This document shows, piece by piece, positions 51,334-62,290 of a stretch of 64,000 nucleotides of DNA; the stretch's first letter is position 1, and each line of letters opens with the position of its first letter. Source of the DNA: Bdellovibrionales bacterium (GTDB lineage Bacteria; Bdellovibrionota; Bdellovibrionia; Bdellovibrionales; UBA1609). The position numbers and the translations under genes are program-made. The notes under the pieces are model-generated. The model searched no databases. It saw only the letters and a program-made list of their open reading frames with translations, and had not been told where the DNA came from. The stretch spans positions 1 to 64,000 of the forward strand of contig JACOND010000004.1 of the NCBI GenBank assembly GCA_014323935.1, in the 5' to 3' direction.

Positions 51334-53850
51334 ATGAATCTCTTTTCGAAAAAAAATCAAGATGGAATTCACATCTTCGGGGCAAGAGAACATAATTTAA
51401 AAAATATTAATATTTTTATCCCTCGTAATAAAATAACGGTCATTACAGGCTTAAGTGGAAGTGGAAAGTCAAGCTTGGCATTTGACACAATCTATGGAGA
51501 AGGACAAAGAAGATATTTAGAAAGTCTATCTTCTTATGCAAGATACTTCATTGATCAAGTCAAAAAACCTCAAGTAGATTTTATTCAAGGTCTCTCTCCT
51601 AGTATAGCTATTCATCAAAAAACCATTTCTTCAAACCCTCGTTCTACTGTGGGAACCTTAACAGAAAGTTATGATTTCATTCGCCTCCTTTATTCTAAAT
51701 TAGCAGATATAAAATGTCCTATCCACAAACAAACTTTAAAAGCACAAAATCCTGAAGAAATAGCTGAAGACATTTTTCAATCTCTTAACAGCTCTCCTCT
51801 CTTTATTCTCAGTCCTATAGCAAGAGGAAAAAAAGGAGAATTTACTAAAGAATTAGAAACCTGTCTTTCTTTAGGTTTTGATAGAGCTAAAATCAATGGA
51901 AAATGGTTAGATATTGGAAATGTCCCTAAATTAAAAAAAAGAAAAGAACATTATATTGATATCCTTATAGATCAGATCACAAAAAACAATAAAGATATTC
52001 AACGAATTCTTTTAGCTGTGGAAAGAGCTTTAAATTTAAGTACTTCTTATGTCAAAATTTCTAATCAAAAAGGAATAGAAAAATTTTATTCCAAAGAATT
52101 TTCATGTCCTAGTTGCGATTATAGTTTTGTGGATTTAGAACCTAAACTTTTTAGTTTCAACAGTCCTAAAGGAGCTTGCCGTGAATGTAATGGAACAGGT
52201 TTAGCCTATTATGACGAAGAAAAGGGACAAAGCGATGAACTCTGTCCTAGCTGTAAAGGAATGAGATTAAAACCAGAAGCTTTAGAAGCTAAAATCAATA
52301 ATCTCAATATTCATCAAGTTTGTTCTTTCAGCATTCAAGAACTTAAAATTTTTATTGAATCTTTAAGTTATAAAGGATCAAAGCAAAAAATTTTACAAAA
52401 AATAAGACAACCCCTTCTAGAAAGATTATCTTTTTTACATGATTTAAATCTTTCTTATTTAAGTTTAAATCGATCTTTAATTACTTTATCGGGAGGAGAA
52501 GCTCAAAGAGTCCGTTTAGCCGGACAATTATCTTCACCTGTTATTGGTGTAACCTACGTCTTAGATGAACCTAGTATAGGACTTCATTCTAAAGATCATG
52601 GACAAATTTTAAAAGCTATTCAAAAAATAAAAAATAGAGGAAATACTATCATTGTTGTTGAACATGATGAAGAAAGTATTTCTATAGCAGATAAAATCAT
52701 TGATTTAGGACCTGGGGCAGGAAAAAAAGGAGGATATTTAACAGCTGAAGGAACAGTCCATGACATTAAAGCAAATAAAAAGAGTTTAACAGGAGCTTAT
52801 CTTTCACAAAAAAAACAAATCCCTCTTTATCAAAGTAGATATAAAGAACAAGGAATTTTCTTAGAGTTAACAGGTTTAAAAGAAAATAACTTAAAAAATA
52901 TCAATGTTCGTATTCCCTTAGGTTATTTAATTGGTATTAGCGGAGTGTCAGGAAGTGGTAAAAGCTCTTTAGTTACAGATACTATTTACCCTTTACTTTT
53001 CAATAAAATAAATCAGAGCAATAAGCCGGTAGGAGCTTATTCCACAGTCAAAGGTTTAAACTTTATTGACCGTGTTATTCAGATTAATCAAAAACCGATT
53101 GGGCGAACTCCTAGATCCAATCCTGCTACTTATATTGGTGTCTTTCAAATGATTAGAAATTTTTTTGCTCATCTTCCCTCTTCTAAAGTAAGAGGATACT
53201 CTTCTGGTTTTTTTAGCTTTAATATCCCAGGAGGACGGTGTGAAAACTGTAAAGGAGCCGGTGTCATTAATTTAGAGATGCGTTTTTTGCCCAATGTTTT
53301 TACCACCTGTGAAATATGTCATGGAAAAAGATATTCCCCTGAAATCTTAAATATTACTTACAAAAATAAAAACATTTATGACATTTTAAATATGAACGTA
53401 GATCAAGCTCTTCTTTTTTTTAAAAATCATCCCTCTATTTATCAACGTCTGAACTTTTTACAAAAAGTCGGTTTAGGTTATATAACCCTTGGACAAAGCT
53501 CTCTGACTTTATCGGGAGGGGAAGCTCAAAGAATTAAACTCTCTAAAGAACTCTCTAAAAAAACAAATTCTAAAACTTTTTATATTTTAGATGAACCGAC
53601 AACAGGTCTTCATTTTCAAGATGTTGAAAAGTTACTTTTTATTTTAAGACAACTTTCTGAACAAGGACATACCGTTGTTGTCATAGAACACCACTTAGAT
53701 ATTTTAAAGTCTTGTGATTATTTAATTGATTTAGGATATGAAGGAGGAGATAAAGGAGGTTTTGTTATATCAGAAGATACCCCTGAAAAAGTCTCTCAAA
53801 ATTCTAAAAGTGCAACAGGAAAATATTTAAAAAAATACTTCTATCATTAA
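51334..53850 (+). CDS. uvrA: Excinuclease ABC subunit UvrA (short form)
   Basis: Two ABC modules (TGLSGSGKSSLAFDTIYGEGQRRYLESLSSYAR; SGVSGSGKSSL; LSGGEAQR x2); 838 aa. Confidence 0.94.
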   Translation: MNLFSKKNQDGIHIFGAREHNLKNINIFIPRNKITVITGLSGSGKSSLAFDTIYGEGQRRYLESLSSYARYFIDQVKKPQVDFIQGLSPSIAIHQKTISSNPRSTVGTLTESYDFIRLLYSKLADIKCPIHKQTLKAQNPEEIAEDIFQSLNSSPLFILSPIARGKKGEFTKELETCLSLGFDRAKINGKWLDIGNVPKLKKRKEHYIDILIDQITKNNKDIQRILLAVERALNLSTSYVKISNQKGIEKFYSKEFSCPSCDYSFVDLEPKLFSFNSPKGACRECNGTGLAYYDEEKGQSDELCPSCKGMRLKPEALEAKINNLNIHQVCSFSIQELKIFIESLSYKGSKQKILQKIRQPLLERLSFLHDLNLSYLSLNRSLITLSGGEAQRVRLAGQLSSPVIGVTYVLDEPSIGLHSKDHGQILKAIQKIKNRGNTIIVVEHDEESISIADKIIDLGPGAGKKGGYLTAEGTVHDIKANKKSLTGAYLSQKKQIPLYQSRYKEQGIFLELTGLKENNLKNINVRIPLGYLIGISGVSGSGKSSLVTDTIYPLLFNKINQSNKPVGAYSTVKGLNFIDRVIQINQKPIGRTPRSNPATYIGVFQMIRNFFAHLPSSKVRGYSSGFFSFNIPGGRCENCKGAGVINLEMRFLPNVFTTCEICHGKRYSPEILNITYKNKNIYDILNMNVDQALLFFKNHPSIYQRLNFLQKVGLGYITLGQSSLTLSGGEAQRIKLSKELSKKTNSKTFYILDEPTTGLHFQDVEKLLFILRQLSEQGHTVVVIEHHLDILKSCDYLIDLGYEGGDKGGFVISEDTPEKVSQNSKSATGKYLKKYFYH

Positions 53851-56435
53851 CAACTAATTTCTAAATTTAAATCATTAGCTGTTAATTTAATTTTTGATTT
53901 TTCTTTTATTTCATCAGCTAATATTTTTTTTGCTAAAGGATTAAAAACTTCTTTTTGCACAGTTCTTCTAACAGGTCTAGCCCCGTAAAGAGGATCAAAG
54001 GCTCTTTTAGAAAGAAAGCTTAAAGCCTTATCATCTAACTCAATGCTAACATTTTTTTTCAATCTATTTTCTAGTTTTTTAATTTCTCTTTTAACAATTT
54101 GATCAATTTGAGCTTTTTCAAGAGAGTTATAAATTAAAATTTCATCTATACGATTTAAAAATTCAGGTCTAAAACTTTTCTTTAACAATTCATGAACTTT
54201 TTTATTTTTTTCACTCTTTTTAAAAGAGTTATCAATTAAAATATCAGAGCCAAGATTACTTGTCATAATTAAAACAGAATTTCTAAAGTCAACAGTTCTA
54301 CCTTGACCATCCGTTAAACGTCCTTCATCTAAAACTTGAAGTAAAATATTAAAAACATCCATGTGAGCTTTTTCAATCTCATCTAACAAAATAACACTGT
54401 AAGGTTTTCTTCTAACCTTTTCTGTGAGCTGTCCTCCTTCTTCAAAACCAACATAACCTGGAGGAGCTCCTATCAAACGAGAGACATTATGTTTTTCCAT
54501 ATACTCACTCATATCAATTCGTATCAGCGACTTTTCTGTATCAAAAAGAAATTCTGCTAAAGCCTTTGCCGTTTCTGTTTTTCCTACTCCTGTAGGACCT
54601 AAAAAAATAAAACTTCCCATAGGATTATCGGGAGAGGAAATATCTGCTCTCGATCGACGAATCGAATCACTGATAAGGTTTAAAGCCTGATCCTGACCTA
54701 TCACTTTTTTCCTTAAATACTCTTCCATATTGATAAGTTTTTCTTTTTCAGTTTGAAGCATTTTCCTTAGAGGAATACCTGTCCATTGAGAAACAACTTC
54801 AGCAATTTCTTCAGGTCCGACTTCTTCCTTTAATAAAGGATTTTGAGATTTATTTTTATTTTGAGCTTTATCTTCTAAAATTTTAATTTTTTTTTGTAAG
54901 TTAGGTATAATACCATATTTTAATTCAGCAGCTTTATCTAAAATACCTTCTCTTTCACAGCGATCCATTTCTTGTTTAGATTTTTCAATCTCTTTTTTAA
55001 GAGAACGAAGTCTTAAAATAGAAGATTTTTCATTTTCAAGTTGAGCTTTGAGGGTTTTACTTTTTTCTTCTAAAATTTTAAGTTCTTTATCAATTTCAAG
55101 ACATCTTTTTTGAGATTTTTCATCTCTCTCTTTAGATAAAGCTTTTTTTTCTATTTGAAGGTTTAAAATCTTCCTTTGGTTTTCATCAATAATAGCGGGG
55201 ACACTGTGAATCTCTATATTTAAACAACTTGCAGCTTCATCTATAAGATCAATTGCTTTATCGGGAAGAAATCTATCTGTGATATAACGATAAGATAGCT
55301 GTACAGCAGAAACAAGAGCTGAATCTTTAATCCGAACTCCATGATGAACTTCATATCTTTCTTTAAGACCTCTTAATATTGTTAAAGAATCTTCTGGGCT
55401 AGGTTCATCTATTAAAACCGTTTGAAATCTTCTTTCTAAAGCTTTATCTTTTTCAATAAATTTTCTGTATTCATCTAAAGTAGTTGCTCCAATGCTTCTC
55501 AATTCTCCTCTTGCTAAAGCGGGCTTTAACATTTGTCCTGCGTCCATAGCTCCTTCTGTTTTACCGGCACCTACAAGAGTATGAAGCTCATCTATAAATA
55601 AAATAATTTCTCCATGACTATGGCTCACTTCTGAAATGAGAGCTTTCAGACGGTCTTCAAATTCCCCTCTGTATTTTGTCCCTGCAATCAAGCTAGCTAA
55701 ATCTAAAGCTACAATTTTTTTACCAAAAAGAACTTCAGGAACATCTCTATTTAAAATACGAAGAGCTAAACCTTCAGCAATAGCTGTTTTACCAACTCCT
55801 GGTTCACCAATCAAAACGGGATTGTTTTTTGTTCTTCTAGATAAAACTTGAACCACACGGCGAATCTCTTTATCTCGGCCAATCACAGGATCTAACTTTC
55901 CTTGCTCTGCTAACTCAGTCAAATCACGAGTGTATTTTTGTAAAACTTGAAATTGATTTTCTGGATTTTTAGTTGTGATTTTTTTATCTCCTTTTAATTT
56001 TTTAAGAGCTTTAACAAAATCAGTCTCTTTGAGATTTCTTTTTTCAAAAAGAAATCGAATTTGACTTAAGGAGGAAAGAGAGAAAGTGGCTAATATAAAA
56101 TGCTCTGGAGAGATATAGCTATCCGCTTCTCGGTTAGCTATCTGAGCGGCCTTTTTTATAAGAGATATTAAATCTGAAGAAGGAGCGGGGGTTTGCTCAT
56201 AACCACTCACTTTAGGAAGTTTATTTTCTTCAATTTGCAAATCCCTAATAAGAGCCTGTCCATCAATATTTAATGATTCTAAAACTTGAAAAAGGATACT
56301 ATCTTTTTCCTTTAAAAGACAAGATAAAAAGACAGCAGGTTCTATGTTGGGATATTGATTTTCCTGTGCTTTTAAAAAAGCAGATTGAAAAGCCTCTACA
56401 CTTTTATGTGTCATTTTTTCTATTAATTTTTGCAT
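53847..56435 (-). CDS. clpB: ATP-dependent chaperone ClpB
   Basis: [15 protein letters not shown], coiled-coil middle domain, [36 protein letters not shown]. Confidence 0.95.
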   Translation of the reverse strand: MQKLIEKMTHKSVEAFQSAFLKAQENQYPNIEPAVFLSCLLKEKDSILFQVLESLNIDGQALIRDLQIEENKLPKVSGYEQTPAPSSDLISLIKKAAQIANREADSYISPEHFILATFSLSSLSQIRFLFEKRNLKETDFVKALKKLKGDKKITTKNPENQFQVLQKYTRDLTELAEQGKLDPVIGRDKEIRRVVQVLSRRTKNNPVLIGEPGVGKTAIAEGLALRILNRDVPEVLFGKKIVALDLASLIAGTKYRGEFEDRLKALISEVSHSHGEIILFIDELHTLVGAGKTEGAMDAGQMLKPALARGELRSIGATTLDEYRKFIEKDKALERRFQTVLIDEPSPEDSLTILRGLKERYEVHHGVRIKDSALVSAVQLSYRYITDRFLPDKAIDLIDEAASCLNIEIHSVPAIIDENQRKILNLQIEKKALSKERDEKSQKRCLEIDKELKILEEKSKTLKAQLENEKSSILRLRSLKKEIEKSKQEMDRCEREGILDKAAELKYGIIPNLQKKIKILEDKAQNKNKSQNPLLKEEVGPEEIAEVVSQWTGIPLRKMLQTEKEKLINMEEYLRKKVIGQDQALNLISDSIRRSRADISSPDNPMGSFIFLGPTGVGKTETAKALAEFLFDTEKSLIRIDMSEYMEKHNVSRLIGAPPGYVGFEEGGQLTEKVRRKPYSVILLDEIEKAHMDVFNILLQVLDEGRLTDGQGRTVDFRNSVLIMTSNLGSDILIDNSFKKSEKNKKVHELLKKSFRPEFLNRIDEILIYNSLEKAQIDQIVKREIKKLENRLKKNVSIELDDKALSFLSKRAFDPLYGARPVRRTVQKEVFNPLAKKILADEIKEKSKIKLTANDLNLEISC

Positions 56436-56622
56436 CGATAATTAAGATGAGGACAAATTCTCTATTTGTCAATAAAGCTTTTTTTCTTAAAGCTTTTAAA
56501 AGTATTTTTCTTTAATAGTTTTTGAAAAAATAAGTTCTTAAAAAACAATCTTTGAATCTTTTAGAAAATTTTTTATAAAAAGTTTTAGTTTAAATAGAAA
56601 GATCAATTCTTAGTTTGTATTT

Positions 56623-58260
56623 TTACATGATTTGATAGTTAGGACCGCTTCCTCTCTCTCTAGGAGTCCAACGAGGACCTAAAATATCTGTTGCCTTACA
56701 ATCAATACAATTAGGGCTATTTACAATAAATTTTTCTTGTTTTTGTTCATACACTCCTGCAGGACATAAGCTTTCATAAAACAAAGCTAAATTTTTATTT
56801 ATCTCTTCTTTTTTTATAAGATGAGAGGGAATTTTATCTCTGCTTTTATTTCCTGATAAATAAACCGCATCTTGTTTGCTGAGACCTTGATGAGAGTAAG
56901 TTTTACTTTTAAAAGACTTTTTAATTTCAGAATCTGATTTTAAACTCTTTTGTTTAAAATCAAAAGGAAACCAACCTTTTGTTAGAGTGATTAATCCCGC
57001 TTTTATGAAACCTTGAAATAATCCTTTATGAAAAGATTGTCTTAAGTTACGGTACTTGTAAAGATCTTTTCCAATAAAACTCTCTTTAATTTTTTGGTCA
57101 TAGGCTTTTAAACATTCATAAGAAAAATCCTGTTTTTCAAAAGATGACCATAAAACCTGAGCTGCATAATAACCAGAAGCCATAGCATAATGAATACCTT
57201 TTAAAGAAGACATATTTACCAAACCCAAACTATCTCCTATAATAAGAAGACCATCTCCACTGAACCGCTTTGGCAAAGCATGATAGCCTCCTTCTGGGAT
57301 TGTTTTAGCTCCCCATTCTATACATTTTCCTCCTTTTAAATACTTTTGAAATAAAGGGTGTTCTTTCATTTTTTGTAATTCATCATGAACCGACAAATCT
57401 GCTAAAGGAGAATCCAATCCCACAACTAAACCTAGAGACACTTGATTGTTTCCAAGAGGATAAAACCAGCTTCCTCCAAACGTTTTAGCATCTAAAGGCC
57501 AACCTAAAGTATGAAATACTTTATCTGGATTTTTTGAAACTTCCCAAATTTCTTTAACTCCTAAAGCATAAGTTTGAGGGTATAATCCCGATAGCTTTTG
57601 TTTATCAATATAAGCTTGTGTTAAATGTCCCCGGCTTCCTTCAGATAAAACAACGATTTTTGCAAAAATTTTAGTGGACTCTTCATAATTTCCTTCTTTA
57701 GAACCATCTTTATTTAAACCATAAGGTTTTGATACGATCCCTAAAACTTTATTTTCATTCATTATTAATTTGTCTGCAGGATAAGAAGGAAAAAGATACA
57801 CCCCTAGAGCTTCGGCTTCCTTTGCTAAAAAACGAACCCCTTCACAAAGGGAAGCTGTCCAGTAATTTTTAGACTTTATCTCTGGTGGCATAAAAAAGGG
57901 AAAGGATTTTTTTTGAGTTAAAAAATAAAAGGCTTCCTTTTGAACTTTTTCTCTAAAAGGGAAATCTTCTTCTTTTTTATCAGGAAAAAGCCATTTAAAA
58001 ATCAAAGGATTGATAATAGCCCCTGAGAGTGTGTGTCCCCCTATTTTATCAGCTTTTTCTATAATCCCTATCTCTAAATTTTTATTTTGTTTTTTCGCTA
58101 ACCGAGCTAAATGAATGGCACTTGTTAAACTTGCAGGACCTGCCCCTACAAATAAAACATCTAACTTCAAGCTCTCTTCAGAAGTTTTTTTTTCACTTTG
58201 AACAATCAATTCATCTTCTAAATTATTTATTTGATAAATGTCAGGAATAAAAGAATTCAT
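56623..58260 (-). CDS. Electron-transfer flavoprotein-ubiquinone oxidoreductase
   Basis: FVGAGPASLTSAIHLA; GGHTLSGAIINP; LCPAGVYEQ; NCIDCKATDILGPRWTPRERGSGPNY. Confidence 0.9.
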   Translation of the reverse strand: MNSFIPDIYQINNLEDELIVQSEKKTSEESLKLDVLFVGAGPASLTSAIHLARLAKKQNKNLEIGIIEKADKIGGHTLSGAIINPLIFKWLFPDKKEEDFPFREKVQKEAFYFLTQKKSFPFFMPPEIKSKNYWTASLCEGVRFLAKEAEALGVYLFPSYPADKLIMNENKVLGIVSKPYGLNKDGSKEGNYEESTKIFAKIVVLSEGSRGHLTQAYIDKQKLSGLYPQTYALGVKEIWEVSKNPDKVFHTLGWPLDAKTFGGSWFYPLGNNQVSLGLVVGLDSPLADLSVHDELQKMKEHPLFQKYLKGGKCIEWGAKTIPEGGYHALPKRFSGDGLLIIGDSLGLVNMSSLKGIHYAMASGYYAAQVLWSSFEKQDFSYECLKAYDQKIKESFIGKDLYKYRNLRQSFHKGLFQGFIKAGLITLTKGWFPFDFKQKSLKSDSEIKKSFKSKTYSHQGLSKQDAVYLSGNKSRDKIPSHLIKKEEINKNLALFYESLCPAGVYEQKQEKFIVNSPNCIDCKATDILGPRWTPRERGSGPNYQIM

Positions 58261-58328
58261 CTTTAAGTCAAGGTATCTTAAAACTGATCTTTTGTCCAGT
58301 TAGATATGAAAATAAAGAGCTTATTTTT

Positions 58329-59708
58329 TTAAAGATCAAATATTTTTCCAGGATTTAATATTTGATCGGGATCAAAAATTTTTTTTAAGCTTTTCATAAT
58401 AGCAATTTCTTCCTGGGAACAAGAATAAAAAAGATAATCCTTTTTTAATAGACCTATTCCATGCTCTGCTGAAATAGACCCTTCATATTTTTTTATCAAT
58501 TCAAACAAAACATTATTTACTTTTTCACACTCTTTGGTAAAATTCTTTTTTTCCCAACTCTCTGGTTTTAAAATATTAATGTGTAAATTCCCATCTCCTA
58601 AATGACCAAAAACAATTTTTTCAAAATCAGGATAATGATGATTTAAAAGTTTATCTAAATCTTGTAAAAAATCTGTCATTTTAGACATACGAACACTGAC
58701 ATCATTTTTATAAGTTTTAAAACAAGAAATAGCTTCGCTTATGTTTTCTCTTAATTTCCAAAGGTCTTGAGCTTGTTTTGAATTTTGACTTAAAATTCCA
58801 TCTTTAACAAAGTTTTTTTCATAAAAATTTTCAAAAATCCGAAGGGCTTTTTCACTGTCTTTCCCTTCTAATTCTATTAAAAGATAAAAAGGAGCTCGGT
58901 TCAAAGGAGAGCTTAAACCACCATGTTTTAAGACATGTTTTAAAGCAAGATCAGTAAAAAACTCAAAAGCTAAAATTTCTATTTGATTCTTAAAAGCTTT
59001 ATAGATTTGTAACATATCTTGAGATTTCTCAATAGCTATAAGAAAAACTTGTTTGTTTTCAGGAGGAGATACCAAAAAGAGAGTCGCCTGAGTGATAAAA
59101 GCTAAGGTTCCTTCACTTCCAATAATTAAATCTTTAAGAGAATAACCTACTGCATTTTTAACTAATCCCTTTCCTAATTTCAAAAGCTCTCCTTTTCCTG
59201 TAACGACTTCTAAACCTAAAACATATCTTTTTATATTTCCATATTTTATAACATGGACGCCTCCTACATTAGTTGCTATATTTCCTCCTATTTGAGAAGA
59301 TCCTTGAGCCGCAAAAGAAATCGGAAAATATAAAGATTTTTCTTTAGCAAATTCTTGTAAATCTTGTGTTATAAATCCAGGCTCAACTGTCACAGTTCTC
59401 TCAAAAGGATTAAAATCTATCAATTGATTCATTTTATCAAAAGAAACAAGAATTTCTTTTTTTAAAGCAAGAGTTCCTCCACTTAAACCTGTTCTTCCCC
59501 CCTCTGGAATCAAAGGATATTTGTAAGATCTTGCCCAATTAACAATATTTAATACATCTTTTGTACTTTTTGGAAAAAGGATTAAACTTGGCTGACCAGC
59601 CCATATCTTTAACCAATCTGTTCCATGCTCAAGTAACTTACTACCAGATGTCACAACTTGATCTTGAGAAAGCTGTAAACTTTCTAAATGCTCTAATTTG
59701 ATAGACAA
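58329..59708 (-). CDS. FAD-linked oxidase (GlcD/D-2-hydroxyacid dehydrogenase family)
   Basis: PLIPEGGRTGLSGGTLA; GGNIATNVGGVHVIKYGN; HLGDGNLHINIL; SAEHGIG. Confidence 0.92.
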   Translation of the reverse strand: MSIKLEHLESLQLSQDQVVTSGSKLLEHGTDWLKIWAGQPSLILFPKSTKDVLNIVNWARSYKYPLIPEGGRTGLSGGTLALKKEILVSFDKMNQLIDFNPFERTVTVEPGFITQDLQEFAKEKSLYFPISFAAQGSSQIGGNIATNVGGVHVIKYGNIKRYVLGLEVVTGKGELLKLGKGLVKNAVGYSLKDLIIGSEGTLAFITQATLFLVSPPENKQVFLIAIEKSQDMLQIYKAFKNQIEILAFEFFTDLALKHVLKHGGLSSPLNRAPFYLLIELEGKDSEKALRIFENFYEKNFVKDGILSQNSKQAQDLWKLRENISEAISCFKTYKNDVSVRMSKMTDFLQDLDKLLNHHYPDFEKIVFGHLGDGNLHINILKPESWEKKNFTKECEKVNNVLFELIKKYEGSISAEHGIGLLKKDYLFYSCSQEEIAIMKSLKKIFDPDQILNPGKIFDL

Positions 59709-59724
59709 AAATATCCCTTAATTT

Positions 59725-60150
59725 TTAAAAAGGAATATCTTCAGCATCTTGTGATTTTTCATTCCCACCAAAAGCAGGTTCAGGAGCTGGAGAGTAATTT
59801 TGAGAAGATACATTTTCAGACTTACTGTTTAAAAATAAAACCTCTCTTGCAACAATTTCAGTTGTATATCGTTTTTGATTTTTATCATCTTCCCAAGATC
59901 TCGTTTGTAAACGACCATCTACATAAACTTTATTTCCTTTTGTAAGATATTTTGCACAAGTTTCAGCTAATTTCCCCCAAACAACCACACGGTGCCACTC
60001 TGTGTGTTCTTGCCTTTGTCCCTCTCGATTCGTCCAAGCACTGCTAGTTGCTAAACTGAAAAGGGTCATACTTTGACCCGAATTAGTCTTTTTAATTTCT
60101 GGATCTACTCCTAAGTTCCCTAATAACATAACACGGTTGACTCCCATCAT
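59725..60150 (-). CDS. ssb: Single-stranded DNA-binding protein
   Basis: MGVNRVMLLGNLGVDPEIKKT...C-terminal DAEDIPF. Confidence 0.95.
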   Translation of the reverse strand: MMGVNRVMLLGNLGVDPEIKKTNSGQSMTLFSLATSSAWTNREGQRQEHTEWHRVVVWGKLAETCAKYLTKGNKVYVDGRLQTRSWEDDKNQKRYTTEIVAREVLFLNSKSENVSSQNYSPAPEPAFGGNEKSQDAEDIPF

Positions 60151-60693
60151 ATCTTCTCTCCTGTAATAATTTAAATTCAGCTAAAAGGCTAAAAACCCCT
60201 CATCTTTTTTAACTAACATAACACCCTAGCCTTTAGTCAATCTAAAAAGTATATTGCATTGCATACATAAAATTTGTAACTTGAGTCTTGATACCTTAGA
60301 TAAAGGGCAAAAAGTTAGATATAAGGTCTTAACACATACAGACTGTCTGTGTCATAATTAAATCTGTCCCAAATGTTTCAGGACTACTCAAAGAAAGGGG
60401 AAAAAAATCAAAGCTGATTCGTTAATATCAATGCAAAGTCTAAAAAATTAGACTTTCAGTAATCTACAAAAAAAGCCCTAGGAATGCGATTAGGCTGTTT
60501 TGTACTGTCTTGAAACATAACACTCATAAGTCCTGTCAAAAGGCTTAAGAATGTGGAAAATTAATTATGAACTAAGTTAAAAGATCACTTATTTAGTCTA
60601 TAAGTAACAAAAGGTATCTGTTTCTCCTTCAGCATTTTAAAAGAGTTTAAATTTTCTAAAAAAATGTAGTATCTAAAGAGCAATCTAACTTTA

Positions 60694-61420
60694 TTAAGAA
60701 CTATTCTTTAATTTTTCAATTTCTTCTTTAGAAAAACTTGTAATTTTAGAAATAAAAGCAATCTCTGTTTTTTCTTTCAAAAGATTTAAAACAATTTCTT
60801 GCATTCCTTCTTGACGTCCTTTTTGCATGCCTTCCCAAAAACCTGTTTCTTCTAATATATCTTCTTTTACAAGTAGCTTCTCAGCTTCTTTCCATATTTT
60901 TAAATTTAAAGCTGTATTATCTTTTAAATACTCCAATATCCTTAATTCTGCTATCTTTCTAGGTTGTCTCCTTAAATCTTTTAGTAATTCTTCCCCGAGT
61001 AAACTTCTGTCACTTGTAAAGGAGTTATACAATATCTCATCTAGTTTCTTAGCTCCTTTTCTTATCTCCGGGTCCTTGATGTTTATTATCTTTAGTTTAT
61101 AGTTTAACATATTTTTTCTTAATTCTTTAGGAATTTTTGAAAAAAAAGACTTAAAATCTTCTTCTTGAAGTGAGCTTTTCCACTTGAAAAGTTCTTTTCC
61201 ATGATATAAAAGCACTGGAATGATAGGCTGAAAGTAGCCTATCTCTTGAATCATCAGTTTTCGAAATAAAAGAAGGTATTCTAATATTTCCTCATAAAGG
61301 TTTTTATCGTAAGAGCTTTTATGTTCTAAAAAAATAAAAATTCTCAATTTGATTTTAGGTAGGTCTTTAAAGGGAAGGGATAAAATAAGATTCGATCTTT
61401 TATCGTTAAAAAGATCTTTT
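60694..61420 (-). pseudogene. Rpn family recombination-promoting nuclease/putative transposase, N-terminally truncated (ORF 60694-61347)
   Basis: MRIFIFLEHKSSYDKNLYEEILEYLLLF...IIPVLLYHGKELFKW...GMQKGRQEGMQEIVLNLLKEKTEIAFISKITSFSKEEI. Confidence 0.75.
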
Positions 61421-62290
61421 TTTACTTCCTATTTTTTTTAAATCATAGATTTCAATTTCTTTTTTTGAAAAGATCAGTTGAAGTAATTCCTGACTGAGTT
61501 TAGAATCTGAGTCAAAACTTGTGAAGAATTTATCAGGACTGAAAAAGGTTTGTTTTGTTTTTGAAAGGCTTTTTTGAGAAGCTTGGTTCTTTAATTTTTT
61601 AATTTCTTCTTTAGAAAAACCTGTAAGCTTATTAATAAAAGCAATCTCTATTTTTTCTTTCAGCATATTTAAAGCAATTTCTTGCCGGCCTTTTCGCTGT
61701 CCTTCTTTTCGTCCTTTTTGCATGCCTTCCCAAATCCCTTTTTCTTTTATATTTTCTATTACATCCATAAGTCCTCCTTGTTTTAATACAGTATCAAGTT
61801 GCCTGTTCTCCAAACTTTTAAATTTATCAAATACTTCAGTATCCTTAACTATCTTTCTAGCTTCCTCTTTTGAACTTCTTCACCTCATAAGCTTCTAGAG
61901 TTATACCATATCTCAGCTAATAACTTTACCACGAGGGAACCTTTTAACTTCTTAGTCGCTTTTTTTATCTCTAGAATCCATTTACTTTGGTTCATCATTT
62001 AACATACTCTTTATTGATTTTCTAGGAATTAAAAAAAAGATTTAAAATCTTCTTCTCGAAGAGAGTTTTTAAACTTGAAAAGTTCTTTTCCATAATAGAT
62101 ACAAGAATGATAAATGTAGCCTATTTGTTCAATCATGAGCTTTCGAAGAAAAAACTAATAATCTAATGATTGGTTCTATAAAGTATAAAAACTCTCAATC
62201 TGATTTCCAGGAAAGGTCTTAAAGGAAAGAGATAAAATAAGCTACAATCTCTTCAAAAGTATTTTTTTCTAATTTCAGTTTTTTTAAATT
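61406..62290 (-). pseudogene. Second Rpn-family copy, decayed (ORF 61406-61813 is its C-terminal part)
   Basis: GMQKGRKEGQRKGRQEIALNMLKEKIEIAFINKLTGFSKEEIKKLKN; 61850-62290 is nucleotide-similar to 60940-61400. Confidence 0.7.

Noticed and set aside
51184-51393. ORF 51184-51393
   Set aside because: Antisense across the folE2/uvrA junction.
55636-56515. ORFs 55636-55851 and 56273-56515
   Set aside because: Antisense to clpB; no RBS or family support.
59751-61102. ORFs 59751-59945 and 60827-61102
   Set aside because: Antisense to ssb and to the Rpn-like ORF.
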